The notes beneath the pieces are model-generated. The model was not told where the DNA came from. It saw nothing but the letters and a program-made list of their open reading frames with translations, and searched no databases. The position numbers and the translations under genes were made by a program. A stretch of 45,336 bases of DNA. It comes from an uncultured Desulfobacterium sp. (GTDB lineage Bacteria > Desulfobacterota > DSM-4660 > Desulfatiglandales > Desulfatiglandaceae). The number at the start of each line of letters is the position of its first letter. Position 1 is the stretch's first letter. Positions 25,442 through 33,422 of this stretch are shown in pieces. The stretch spans positions 386,484 to 431,819 of the forward strand of contig LT984855.1 in the NCBI GenBank assembly GCA_900258555.1, given 5' to 3'.

Positions 25442-25870
25442 TCATTTTGTAATCCGGTTTTTCCAGTCTTTAATGTTTCTTATGATCTGGTTTCGGTCCT
25501 TGCCCTGGCAGCATTTCTTCATGGTTTCAATGATGCTCTCGGCTGAGTGCACAAACATCTTGGCATTCTCTTTTGACTCAACATCAGACATATTAAGCCG
25601 ATAGTCCGCCTGAATTCTCTTGGTTCGAAGATCACCCAGCTTAACAGCCACTTTTACCAGATCCGCGTCCCCGCTATTATTCAGATGTCGATATACCGCT
25701 TCATGTGCATTAGGATTTTGTGGGATACTGAAGCCCAAACTATCGAGTAAATCCAAACCAAAATGAAAGACCGCGTAATATGAACGACTTATAGCCGTTC
25801 GAAATTCAGCCGGGTATGCACCATTTTCAGCGAGACGAGAAGCCAAAAATTGAAATTGTCTAGGTTCCAT
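25442..25870 (-). CDS. HEPN-domain protein with RX6H motif
   Basis: 142 residues, all helical. AEFRTAISRSYYAVFHFGLD carries R29 and H36 with six residues between (RSYYAVFH), fitting the RX4-6H ribonuclease motif of HEPN proteins. A second helix pair follows (LGDLRTKRIQADYRL). HEPN RNases are the toxic part of many toxin-antitoxin, CRISPR and abortive-infection systems. Here the gene begins 3 bp after the stop of a large N6-adenine methylase and ends the restriction operon. No MNT-type nucleotidyltransferase antitoxin is nearby, so if it is toxic, something else in the operon must restrain it. RNase activity is inferred from the motif. Confidence 0.72.
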   Translation of the reverse strand: MEPRQFQFLASRLAENGAYPAEFRTAISRSYYAVFHFGLDLLDSLGFSIPQNPNAHEAVYRHLNNSGDADLVKVAVKLGDLRTKRIQADYRLNMSDVESKENAKMFVHSAESIIETMKKCCQGKDRNQIIRNIKDWKNRITK

Positions 25871-25873
25871 AAC

Positions 25874-28579
25874 TTAAAATATCCTATATGAAAGTCTTAT
25901 AGATTCACGTGCGGATGCAGGAATTACCGATATCCACTGATCTAAATATTTATCATAGGCACTAAGAACCTCCTCTGTTGTGCTATCCATGGCGACATCA
26001 ATCAAAAGCCATTTTTCTCCTGTTTCTGGGTCTTGTTCTAAAAGACAGCGCATACTTTTTACTGGAGGGAAAGATTCAAATATAATATCGATTGTATTTT
26101 TGAGATATCCGGTTAGGCCTTTTTGGGCACAGAAATCAGATTGTTCATGGGTTAAGGAAATCTCAAATGGTTTAGGCTTCAAATTAGTTATTAGAAAGTT
26201 ATCTAGATCGTAGCCTCGAAAGACAAATGGTACAGGTCGTTGATAGCCGGAAAAAAAAGCGAGAAGACGTTTTGTCAACCTACGTGGCAAATCATAAAGT
26301 CTCAGAATTTCAAAATCGATTTCTATTATTAATTCTTTTGCTCTTTCGTCATTACTGCCATGAACTTTTAGGTATTGCTTAACCAGATCATTTACTTCTT
26401 GAATAGAATTTTTGTAATCGGTGGGAATAGGAATATAGTCATAGACTCGTTTGGGGATATCACGTTTATTGCTATGTGCAAAAGCAAACGCTTGGGCTAC
26501 AGGAGAATTCAATACTGCGGCCAGAAATTCAACAGATAACGCTTTTTCCTTAGGCCAAACCGCAAAAAACCTTCGCCTTGCTATAAGGCCTGCCCTATCG
26601 ACAGCAGCTGCAAAGCGCCATGGGCCCCGTGACATCACTGATTTTGGGACTATGACCTTTGCCTTATTCCAGTCCAAATTCCACGCGCCTGGCACCATCT
26701 TCCTTCTGTGCTCTTTTTTTGTGGACATATAGACTATATCGGTTAGGGCAAACTGTTTAAAGCCTTTTGTAACATTGAAAATACCAGGAGCCGCGTTTGG
26801 AAAAGGATCATTTTGGACCAATTGTGCGGGATCTTGTTCAAGTAAACCTGGTTCATATTCTACGCCCGTCTTTATATCTGCCAACTCTCTCAATCTTGGA
26901 TTGTTTTCCAACCTTTCCCATAGTTCACGAAAAGGGGGAAGGATAAACCGCCCCTGCACCCTTTCTTCAAAATAAGAAGAAGGGACGGCGTCTTCAAATG
27001 TAGGCTTATAATACAACCTGAATTGTTCTCTATCAGCTTCACGGACAATGCGGAAAACGGTCTTCGGCATCCTCAATGCTGAATGTTTTTTTGCGACAAG
27101 GACAGCGGTTTCGGCATCTGAATATTTAAAAATTCTGTCAGGCAAAGTCGTTATATTTATGATCTCGAAAGATTCTTGAATCATCTGTCTTTCAGGCCGA
27201 TAGTCTGACCCATCAAGAAACGAATGAGGCAATACAAATCCAAATAAAGCCCCCTCTTGAAGTCTTGGTAGGATTCGCCGCAAAATTTCCTTTGGTTTTG
27301 GCGTCTCCGGCTTCATACCCTCTATTGACTCAAAGGGAGGATTTCCAACGAAAATGTTCGCCTTATCTATAAGAGGGTCTAGTGCTTCTCCATTGAATGC
27401 GTCTTCCACACTAAGATCCCACCCGTCCGATTCCGGGAAATCAGCAAGGGTCAAACATAACCGAGCGACTTCAACAGAGAAAGGATCTATTTCTATGCCA
27501 TGCAACCTTTCGGCAAAAAAATTATGTCTTCGTCTGCCACTCCAATCCGGGGGAAACAGATTCCTCATTTTACGCATTGCGGCGATCAGAAATATTCCGT
27601 GACCGCACATCGGATCAAGGATGTGCCATTTTGATCGAGGTAAATCTTCCAGCGGCAATTGGGCAAAAACATAATCGGCCACGTAAGATGGTGTGCTATG
27701 AATTCCAAGTTTTTTCCGACTCTTCTGGGACACGAATGTATTTTCGTAAACATAGGCCAAGGTATCGACAGATAGATTTCTCAAAGAAAAAGAACGACGT
27801 ATCTCATTAGCAATATCGCTGAGAAGCCTTTCCGGCAAAACACCGGGCTGATATGCCAAAGTTTCATCCTCCCCATAATATTTAGCCACCGTATTTAAAA
27901 CATCCCAGGGATGAGAAAAATCTATTTCAGGAGTCACTGAGATATCCCTGTCCTTTAAAAGCCTTGCAGTTAGTAAGCGAAACACGACGTTAAATATTCG
28001 AGCAGCATCAAAGGCTGTTTTTCCCTTTTCAAGTTCTTTTTCAGCGTTGTAAAGGATTCGTCCTATTAATGAATCGATTTTTGAAGAGGCCTGATGTTCC
28101 AAGGCGGGCAGTAGTCCAAAATCTATGAAATCGAGCTGTTGGGGCATCGGCTCCTTAAAACCTGACTTGACTCTCATTATTTTCTCAGGTTTCCAGTCCT
28201 CTGAATGCTCCTCTATTAGTTTTGTAATATGTCTAGTCGCGATATTCTCTTTAAAAACAACTTCCTTTTCCCTGTTGACCCACCATTCCGCGTTACCGTT
28301 CTGAATTAGAAAAATTTGAGGAGCGCCTAGTGCCCTAAGTTGGTTCGCAACTATTTTAGAGGAGACCTCCGGTGTAAATTCGAGACCGAAGCATGCTGAG
28401 CGATAGTCCATAGGCTCCTGGCCAAAAACTGCCAGACTAATTGTTCTTAATGTTGGCTCTGCTGATAGGAAGTCACTAAAATGATAATTTCTTTTCACAA
28501 ACGCATTCCTATACCCAATAGCAAGGAAAGCATTTGTTAATTCACTTATGGTTTTTTCTTGTATGTTGTTCGAAATCAT
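25874..28579 (-). CDS. Large class I N6-adenine DNA methyltransferase (Eco57I/PglX-like)
   Basis: 901 residues. The methyltransferase core lies in the middle: motif I is HILDPMCGHGIFLIAA (about 320-335), then the acidic HGIEIDPFSVEVARL, and motif IV NPPF (FVGNPPFESIEG, about 408). A target-recognition-like region follows (GVEYEPGLLEQ, then SVEFLAAVLNSPVAQAFA). The ~300-residue N-terminal domain has no PD-(D/E)XK motif that I can identify, so a restriction activity is not evident. It starts 18 bp after hsdS and is followed 3 bp later by the HEPN gene. It may be a solitary modification enzyme or the sensor/guard of the HEPN protein; both are inference. Confidence 0.8.
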   Translation of the reverse strand: MISNNIQEKTISELTNAFLAIGYRNAFVKRNYHFSDFLSAEPTLRTISLAVFGQEPMDYRSACFGLEFTPEVSSKIVANQLRALGAPQIFLIQNGNAEWWVNREKEVVFKENIATRHITKLIEEHSEDWKPEKIMRVKSGFKEPMPQQLDFIDFGLLPALEHQASSKIDSLIGRILYNAEKELEKGKTAFDAARIFNVVFRLLTARLLKDRDISVTPEIDFSHPWDVLNTVAKYYGEDETLAYQPGVLPERLLSDIANEIRRSFSLRNLSVDTLAYVYENTFVSQKSRKKLGIHSTPSYVADYVFAQLPLEDLPRSKWHILDPMCGHGIFLIAAMRKMRNLFPPDWSGRRRHNFFAERLHGIEIDPFSVEVARLCLTLADFPESDGWDLSVEDAFNGEALDPLIDKANIFVGNPPFESIEGMKPETPKPKEILRRILPRLQEGALFGFVLPHSFLDGSDYRPERQMIQESFEIINITTLPDRIFKYSDAETAVLVAKKHSALRMPKTVFRIVREADREQFRLYYKPTFEDAVPSSYFEERVQGRFILPPFRELWERLENNPRLRELADIKTGVEYEPGLLEQDPAQLVQNDPFPNAAPGIFNVTKGFKQFALTDIVYMSTKKEHRRKMVPGAWNLDWNKAKVIVPKSVMSRGPWRFAAAVDRAGLIARRRFFAVWPKEKALSVEFLAAVLNSPVAQAFAFAHSNKRDIPKRVYDYIPIPTDYKNSIQEVNDLVKQYLKVHGSNDERAKELIIEIDFEILRLYDLPRRLTKRLLAFFSGYQRPVPFVFRGYDLDNFLITNLKPKPFEISLTHEQSDFCAQKGLTGYLKNTIDIIFESFPPVKSMRCLLEQDPETGEKWLLIDVAMDSTTEEVLSAYDKYLDQWISVIPASARESIRLSYRIF

Positions 28580-28597
28580 AACAAGCCTTATCTTGTT

Positions 28598-29806
28598 TTA
28601 TAGGTCACCCCGGAAAGCACTAGAAGACAATGCTCTGAAATTGAGATCCGTTAGGAGCGAAAATTCAATCAATCTGACTTTGTGTTTTTGCACCTTTTTC
28701 CAGATAGCAGCGAATTTACGTTGTAGCTCCGCAGGTGCATCAAGAATTTCTAAAGATCGAATATCGTCAAAATTCAGTCCAGATTTAACTCCTTGACGAT
28801 CTAATTTCTTTATCTGCAATTGTCCGCCCTTGCTGGCCAAAAAGGCCGAAATGTAGATTGGTTCCGCTGATGAAACTCGTAGAATTGCCAAGTGCTGATT
28901 TATGTATGCTTCCCCAATGTCTTGGTAAATTACGCCGGTTCGCCCGAGGTCTGCAGTAATGCTCAGAAGTATATCACCAGATTTGACTCTGGTTCGTTCA
29001 GCTTCCGCACCCTTTGGTGCGTTTACGTGAGCTAAATCTGTCAACAGTATTTCATTTCTCCCTACGTTCTGAATTCGAAGAAATTTGGCTCCACTATCTG
29101 AATAGTATCTTGCCCAACCTCTTGATCCACTTGTAATATAGTCCAACACGTTATCCAATCTTTTTATCTTAAAACCTTTCGGGTTTGTCACCGGGTCCCC
29201 AAACATATCAAGAAATATGGATTTCAGAAACTCCTCAACAAGTTGAATTGCCTGCAGGCGCTTACGGCGGATGTCGTCGGCTTTGTCAAGAATGGCTGCG
29301 ATGCGCTTTTGCTCTGTCAGAGGTGGGAGGGGGATTGGGAGCGATCTAATAATCTCTGAGTTTAGGCCGCTCATAATAGCACCACGGGCATTTTTATCCA
29401 AGGACTGCTTGACAGCGGAACTGCATTTTATTGCCCAACTAATATATTTTCTATCGCACAAGGCTGTGTTAGGACGGAACCGGAGGAGATGAGAATCCAT
29501 AATTGAAGTGCTGGTTCCTTCTGGGACAACAGCTAATTCTCCAATGGTCCCCATCATTGTTATTAAGATATCACCGGGCTTAACCGCAACACTCTTAAGT
29601 GTTTGAAATTTGGCATTAGTAATAAACCGATCGCCTAGTCCGTCGAAATTTTCATTAATTACATTTTCAATTCCAATGATGTGTATTCCTGAACTGACCA
29701 GTTCTGACTTTTTTAGCTGGCTACCAAATGGCCCAATTTTTATGGCGGACTTTTCTTTCGCAGCAAGGTTTTCAAGTGGTATAATCTGAAATTTACTCTT
29801 TATCAT
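28598..29806 (-). CDS. hsdS: Type I restriction specificity subunit HsdS
   Basis: 402 residues with two target-recognition domains. The first ends in [20 protein letters not shown], the usual central conserved region, followed by the long helix ([20 protein letters not shown]). The second TRD covers about 205-360 and ends in the shorter helical tail. HsdS sets the two half-sites of the recognised sequence for HsdM2S. It overlaps the hsdM stop by 4 bp. It appears intact, so methylation could continue even though hsdR is interrupted. Confidence 0.93.
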   Translation of the reverse strand: MIKSKFQIIPLENLAAKEKSAIKIGPFGSQLKKSELVSSGIHIIGIENVINENFDGLGDRFITNAKFQTLKSVAVKPGDILITMMGTIGELAVVPEGTSTSIMDSHLLRFRPNTALCDRKYISWAIKCSSAVKQSLDKNARGAIMSGLNSEIIRSLPIPLPPLTEQKRIAAILDKADDIRRKRLQAIQLVEEFLKSIFLDMFGDPVTNPKGFKIKRLDNVLDYITSGSRGWARYYSDSGAKFLRIQNVGRNEILLTDLAHVNAPKGAEAERTRVKSGDILLSITADLGRTGVIYQDIGEAYINQHLAILRVSSAEPIYISAFLASKGGQLQIKKLDRQGVKSGLNFDDIRSLEILDAPAELQRKFAAIWKKVQKHKVRLIEFSLLTDLNFRALSSSAFRGDL

Positions 29807-31314
29807 CCCAGCATCCCCCTCTGTTCTTCCATATCCGCCAAGATCTCTTTTTCCAAGGCCACCATCCGGTCCAGAATATCCTTGGGCGGGTCATACTTTT
29901 CTTCCTCATAAACTGTTTCCTTATATCGGTTGATGGAGAGATCATATTTGTTTTCGCGGATCTGCTCGGCAGTTACAAAAAAATATTTCTTTGTTCTGTC
30001 TGCGTCTTTTTTGGGATTGCGTTTTTTCCACCGTTTCAGCATGTCCGGGAGATCATTCTCCTCAATCGGGTTCCGCTTATCATCCAGAGAAAACCCATCG
30101 GCTTGGACATCATAATAAAAGATATGATCCGTGCGTCCGCCCTTGGTGAAAACGATAATCCCCGTTGAAACGCCCGCATAGGGCTTAAACACGCCGGAAG
30201 GCAAAGAAATGACTGCCTCAAGCTGATTTTCATCCACCAGCATCTTGCGCAGCGCCAGGTGAGCCTTGCTGGAACCAAACAGCACGCCATCAGGCACAAT
30301 CGTAGCGGACCGGCCGCCCATCTTTAACATCCGGAGAATCAAGGTCACGAAAAGCAGTTCTGTCTTTTTGGTCTTGACCTTGCTTAATAGGGATGCATGC
30401 ACATCCTCGTAATCCAGACTGCCCTTAAAGGGCGGATTGGCCAGGATCACGTCAAAATGATCATTGGCAAATTGAGGAAACCGCTCCGGAAAGTTATTAC
30501 TCAATGTGTCCTGGTAATGAATTTCCGGGGCATCCAGACCGTGGAGAAGCAGGTTCATGGAGGCAATTCGCAGCATGGTGCTGTCAAAATCAAAACCCTT
30601 GAACATTCGGTTTTGGATGTGATCCATGTAGGGAACCAGTTTATCGCCTGTGTAGTGTTTGTTTCCTTCTTTGTCTGTTATGACAGCCTCTGGTGAGGTG
30701 TAGGTCTCCATCAGGTACTCCATGGCGGAGACCAGAAACCCTGCTGTACCGCATGCAGGATCTCCGATTGTGTCCTCCGGTTTGAGATCAACGATTTCCA
30801 CCATCTTGCGGATGATATGGCGCGGGGTGCGGAATTGGCCGTTAATGCCTGCGGTGGTCAATTTACTCAACAGGTATTCATATAGATCCCCCTTGATGTC
30901 ACCTTCAGTCAGGGGAAGTTTGTCGATCATGTTTACGGCTGAGACCAGAAGGCTCGGCTTCTGGATCATGAGCTGGGCGTCTTTCATGTATTCGCCGAAC
31001 CGGGTTCCGTCCATTACTATTGTTTTGAAATGAGGGAAAACCTTGTCCCGCACCAGCTTGAGCATTTCCTCTGCCGGGGTGACCCGTTTGAAACTGGACC
31101 ATCTCAGCTCCTGGTTCGAATCCGAAAAGATACGGCGAAACGGTTTCTTCGTCCGTCTGGCCTTGTTTTCTTCCTTTGTTTCCCGAATATCCAATAGCCG
31201 GGCAAACATCAGAAATGATATCTGCTCGATGACCATCAGCGGGTTGGCAATGCCTCCGGTCCAGAACTCGGTCCATAGTTTGTCGACCTGGCTGCGTAAT
31301 TCACCGTTGATCAT
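29803..31314 (-). CDS. hsdM: Type I N6-adenine methyltransferase HsdM
   Basis: 503 residues. HsdM_N helical domain (about 5-130), motif [18 protein letters not shown] (about 178-194), motif [15 protein letters not shown] (about 285), and a C-terminal extension that docks HsdS. It uses S-adenosylmethionine to methylate adenine in the HsdS target. Intact, with a 4-bp ATGA overlap into hsdS. The order on the minus strand is hsdR, AlbA_2 gene, GxxExxY gene, hsdM, hsdS. Confidence 0.95.
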   Translation of the reverse strand: MINGELRSQVDKLWTEFWTGGIANPLMVIEQISFLMFARLLDIRETKEENKARRTKKPFRRIFSDSNQELRWSSFKRVTPAEEMLKLVRDKVFPHFKTIVMDGTRFGEYMKDAQLMIQKPSLLVSAVNMIDKLPLTEGDIKGDLYEYLLSKLTTAGINGQFRTPRHIIRKMVEIVDLKPEDTIGDPACGTAGFLVSAMEYLMETYTSPEAVITDKEGNKHYTGDKLVPYMDHIQNRMFKGFDFDSTMLRIASMNLLLHGLDAPEIHYQDTLSNNFPERFPQFANDHFDVILANPPFKGSLDYEDVHASLLSKVKTKKTELLFVTLILRMLKMGGRSATIVPDGVLFGSSKAHLALRKMLVDENQLEAVISLPSGVFKPYAGVSTGIIVFTKGGRTDHIFYYDVQADGFSLDDKRNPIEENDLPDMLKRWKKRNPKKDADRTKKYFFVTAEQIRENKYDLSINRYKETVYEEEKYDPPKDILDRMVALEKEILADMEEQRGMLG

Positions 31315-31342
31315 GTTTATTTGTAACTCCTGTTTTTTTCAA

Positions 31343-31377
31343 TTAACCACAGACACACACAGATGGACACAGACAAA
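31343..31377. repeat. TTAACCACAGACA repeat, copy 1
   Basis: TTAACCACAGACACACACAG begins a 35-bp sequence that recurs directly at 31753-31787 and inverted at 31901-31935. It lies between hsdM and the GxxExxY gene, on the gene's 3' side. Confidence 0.75.
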
Positions 31378-31378
31378 C

Positions 31379-31744
31379 TCAATCAAGAACAAAGCGTTTT
31401 ATTTCAGCTTTTGTGTTCTTGAAGTTTATGAGCATCCCCATGCGTAAACCTGTAGCTTTCAGATAGTTCAATAATTGGGCTTCATGTATCCTTTCTATTT
31501 TATCTACAGTCTTCAATCCTAAAATGACTTGGTCTTCCACTAGGATATCCGCATAGTAATCACCTACAGACTCTTCTTTGTAATAGACCTTTATCGTAAC
31601 CTGGCTTTCCGCCTGCAAGCCTTGGAGTTTTAGTTCCTTGAGCAGAGCGTTTTCATAGACTTTCTCAAGAAAACCAGGACCCAGTATGCGGTTTACCTCG
31701 AAGACGGCGCCATTGATTTTGTATGTAATGTCGTTAAGTTCCAT
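31379..31744 (-). CDS. GxxExxY protein
   Basis: 121 residues from the ATG at 31744; the reading frame is open upstream, but that stretch is repeat-derived. The name motif is GPGFLEKVYENALLKEL (G-x-x-E-x-x-Y at GFLEKVY), with a PD-(D/E)XK-like core later (VGDYYADILVEDQVILGLK, then AQLLNYLKATGLRMGMLINF). A catalytic role is suspected but not established for the family. It interrupts the order hsdR-hsdM and is bracketed by TTAACCACAGACA repeats, which suggests that it moved in as a unit. One residue of the usual 'ELK' triad reads LKTVDKIE, which may matter for activity. Confidence 0.85.
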   Translation of the reverse strand: MELNDITYKINGAVFEVNRILGPGFLEKVYENALLKELKLQGLQAESQVTIKVYYKEESVGDYYADILVEDQVILGLKTVDKIERIHEAQLLNYLKATGLRMGMLINFKNTKAEIKRFVLD

Positions 31745-31752
31745 TTTATTTT

Positions 31753-31787
31753 TTAACCACAGACAGACACAGACTCGCACAGACAAT
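31753..31787. repeat. TTAACCACAGACA repeat, copy 2
   Basis: TTAACCACAGACAGACACAG begins the second direct copy, immediately 5' of the GxxExxY gene. Between it and copy 3 (31785-31900) lie four hairpins: AATTTGcCGGTC...GACCGaCAAATT, GGCCCTTCGGCC, CTTCGCGAAG, and CCGGGC...GCCCGG. Confidence 0.75.
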
Positions 31788-31900
31788 TTGCCGGTCGACT
31801 TGACCGACAAATTACAGTCAGGCCCTTCGGCCCAGGACCATGCGTTGTATTTCTTCGCGAAGCGAATACCATTTTTCATCCGGGCAGGTCGCCCGGGTGA

Positions 31901-31935
31901 AATGTCTGCGTGTGTCTGCGTCCGTCTGCGGTTAA
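31901..31935. repeat. TTAACCACAGACA repeat, inverted copy 3
   Basis: Reverse complement of the same repeat, ending CTGCGGTTAA. Its TTAA supplies the TAA stop codon of the upstream AlbA_2 gene, so the repeat insertion set or trimmed that gene's 3' end. Confidence 0.7.
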
Positions 31936-33422
31936 CTATTCATATCATCAATAAGTCTTCTTCCTTCATCCGTGGTTCTGTATTTTTGCGTCGGGCTGTT
32001 GGGACTGTCCGGCTCAGTCATTTCAAGCAATCCCGCACTTAGAAGTTGATTCAGTACGCCTTTCTTGAACTTGGTGCGGTCCGAACGCTCCGCCATTTGC
32101 AAAAGCTCTGCTAATGGACGAGGTCTCTCGCATTGTTTCAAAATGTTATACTGTTCTTGGCTCAAATCAAGCTTGGTGCCTACTTGGTGCCTGCTTAGTG
32201 CCTGCCTAGTGCCTGCTTGGTCCCTACTTGGTCCCGGCTTGGTCCCTGGATCCCCTCTTTTTCGGAACTGCACCTGAAAGGCATGCCCCACCTCATGCAA
32301 TGCCAGCTCAATTTCAGGATAGTCATTGAGTTCATTCTTTATTTTCTGGATGCCGCTGCCCCAGGCCTCAATCAGCTTCAGGTCCTTAAAGATCGGGGCC
32401 AGGACCCTGTTTCTGATTTCACTTCGTCCCGTGCCCAGCTCTTCAATGGGAAGGGTGTCAGGCAATGGGCCGGGGCTTGTGATTTCAAGCATATCATCAT
32501 AAATGGCCACTTTGATGTCACTTCCTGTCAGTGCATAGTCCCTATGGATGACCGCATTGATCAAGGCCTCGCGGATCGCCTCCAGGGGGTACTCCCATCT
32601 GTCCTGGCGGTAGACCTCACCTATGGTGGATCCAAGGGCTATGTTCTTTTTGATAAAGGCCATGCAGGGCTCAACTGCCGCATAAATGGGACCTTCGATG
32701 GTTGTCTGGTCCAGAAAGACCCGTTTTTCCGTGCCCTTAAAACGGGCGCATTCGATCTTTGCATAGGGAAAATAACGCCTTCGAATATGGGAATCAGAAA
32801 GGAGCAAAGCCGCATGGGTCGGGTAGGCCTGGTCCCTGTCTTGACGGAACAGTCCCATGTTTTGAAGCTTTGCCTTGTTCAACGTCTTTCCGGTCTTTGT
32901 CTTGTAATCCTTTTTGAAGCTGTCCAGAGACACTGTCTTTTCCTGACAATCGTAGACCGGAATGGAATCATAAGAGACCCTTTGGCGTTGTCGTTCCAAC
33001 TCCGCTAGGGTTTCCGGCGATGCCTTCCGATTTGTTGAACCGACTCGGATATAGGTGCCGTCTTGTTTACCGTGCTTTTTAAGATAGTACGGTTTGTCCG
33101 GGCCGGGGAAGATCTCCACCACGAGCAAGGTCTTGTTGCCCGCGGCCTGAATGTAAATTTCCGGCGAAATGGTCGGCGCGCACTGGTCAAAGATACTGTT
33201 CGCGATACGTTCTTCGAGGGGGAACAACTGATCTTCCGGAATTCCAATAATCTCTCTTGGCTTATCCCTCACCCCGAAGACAATCTTTCCACCGGCTCCG
33301 TTGGCAAATGCAGCCGCGGTTCGGGCCAGCTTCTCGCCTGCGGGAAAATCTTCCTTAAATTCCAGCCTTCGGGATTCCGGCTCGTCAAGATATGCAGGAT
33401 ATTCACGAGTCTTGGAAGTCAT
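31932..33422 (-). CDS. AlbA_2/Schlafen-type ATP-binding protein
   Basis: About 496 residues. An AlbA_2 (Schlafen-like) domain comes first (ESRRLEFKEDFPAGEKLART, then GKIVFGVRDKP, GTYIRVGSTNRKA), then an HATPase_c_4-type fold (ALINAVIHRDYALTGSDIKV, LEITSPGPLPDTLP, EAWGSGIQKIKNEL). A repetitive linker and a winged-helix end follow (LNQLLSAGLLEM). Such proteins are common beside type I restriction genes; their role is unclear. The ATG at 33422 is preferred; an alternative start is at 33443. Either overlaps the 3' end of hsdR, so it is translated from the same mRNA. Its stop lies in an inserted repeat. Confidence 0.85.
   Translation of the reverse strand: MTSKTREYPAYLDEPESRRLEFKEDFPAGEKLARTAAAFANGAGGKIVFGVRDKPREIIGIPEDQLFPLEERIANSIFDQCAPTISPEIYIQAAGNKTLLVVEIFPGPDKPYYLKKHGKQDGTYIRVGSTNRKASPETLAELERQRQRVSYDSIPVYDCQEKTVSLDSFKKDYKTKTGKTLNKAKLQNMGLFRQDRDQAYPTHAALLLSDSHIRRRYFPYAKIECARFKGTEKRVFLDQTTIEGPIYAAVEPCMAFIKKNIALGSTIGEVYRQDRWEYPLEAIREALINAVIHRDYALTGSDIKVAIYDDMLEITSPGPLPDTLPIEELGTGRSEIRNRVLAPIFKDLKLIEAWGSGIQKIKNELNDYPEIELALHEVGHAFQVQFRKRGDPGTKPGPSRDQAGTRQALSRHQVGTKLDLSQEQYNILKQCERPRPLAELLQMAERSDRTKFKKGVLNQLLSAGLLEMTEPDSPNSPTQKYRTTDEGRRLIDDMNS
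32172..32248. repeat. Seven 11-bp tandem repeats inside the AlbA_2 gene
   Basis: Seven consecutive units of the form CTTGGTGCCTG/CTTGGTCCCTA run without interruption. On the protein they encode an 11-residue period (GTKPGPSRDQA, GTRQALSRHQV, GTKLDLSQEQ). Because 11 is not a multiple of 3, gain or loss of one or two units shifts the frame before the winged-helix domain. Confidence 0.9.

Noticed and set aside
31745-31879. Upstream extension of the GxxExxY reading frame
   Set aside because: The extra 45 codons lie in repeat and hairpin sequence; the family starts at the ATG at 31744.
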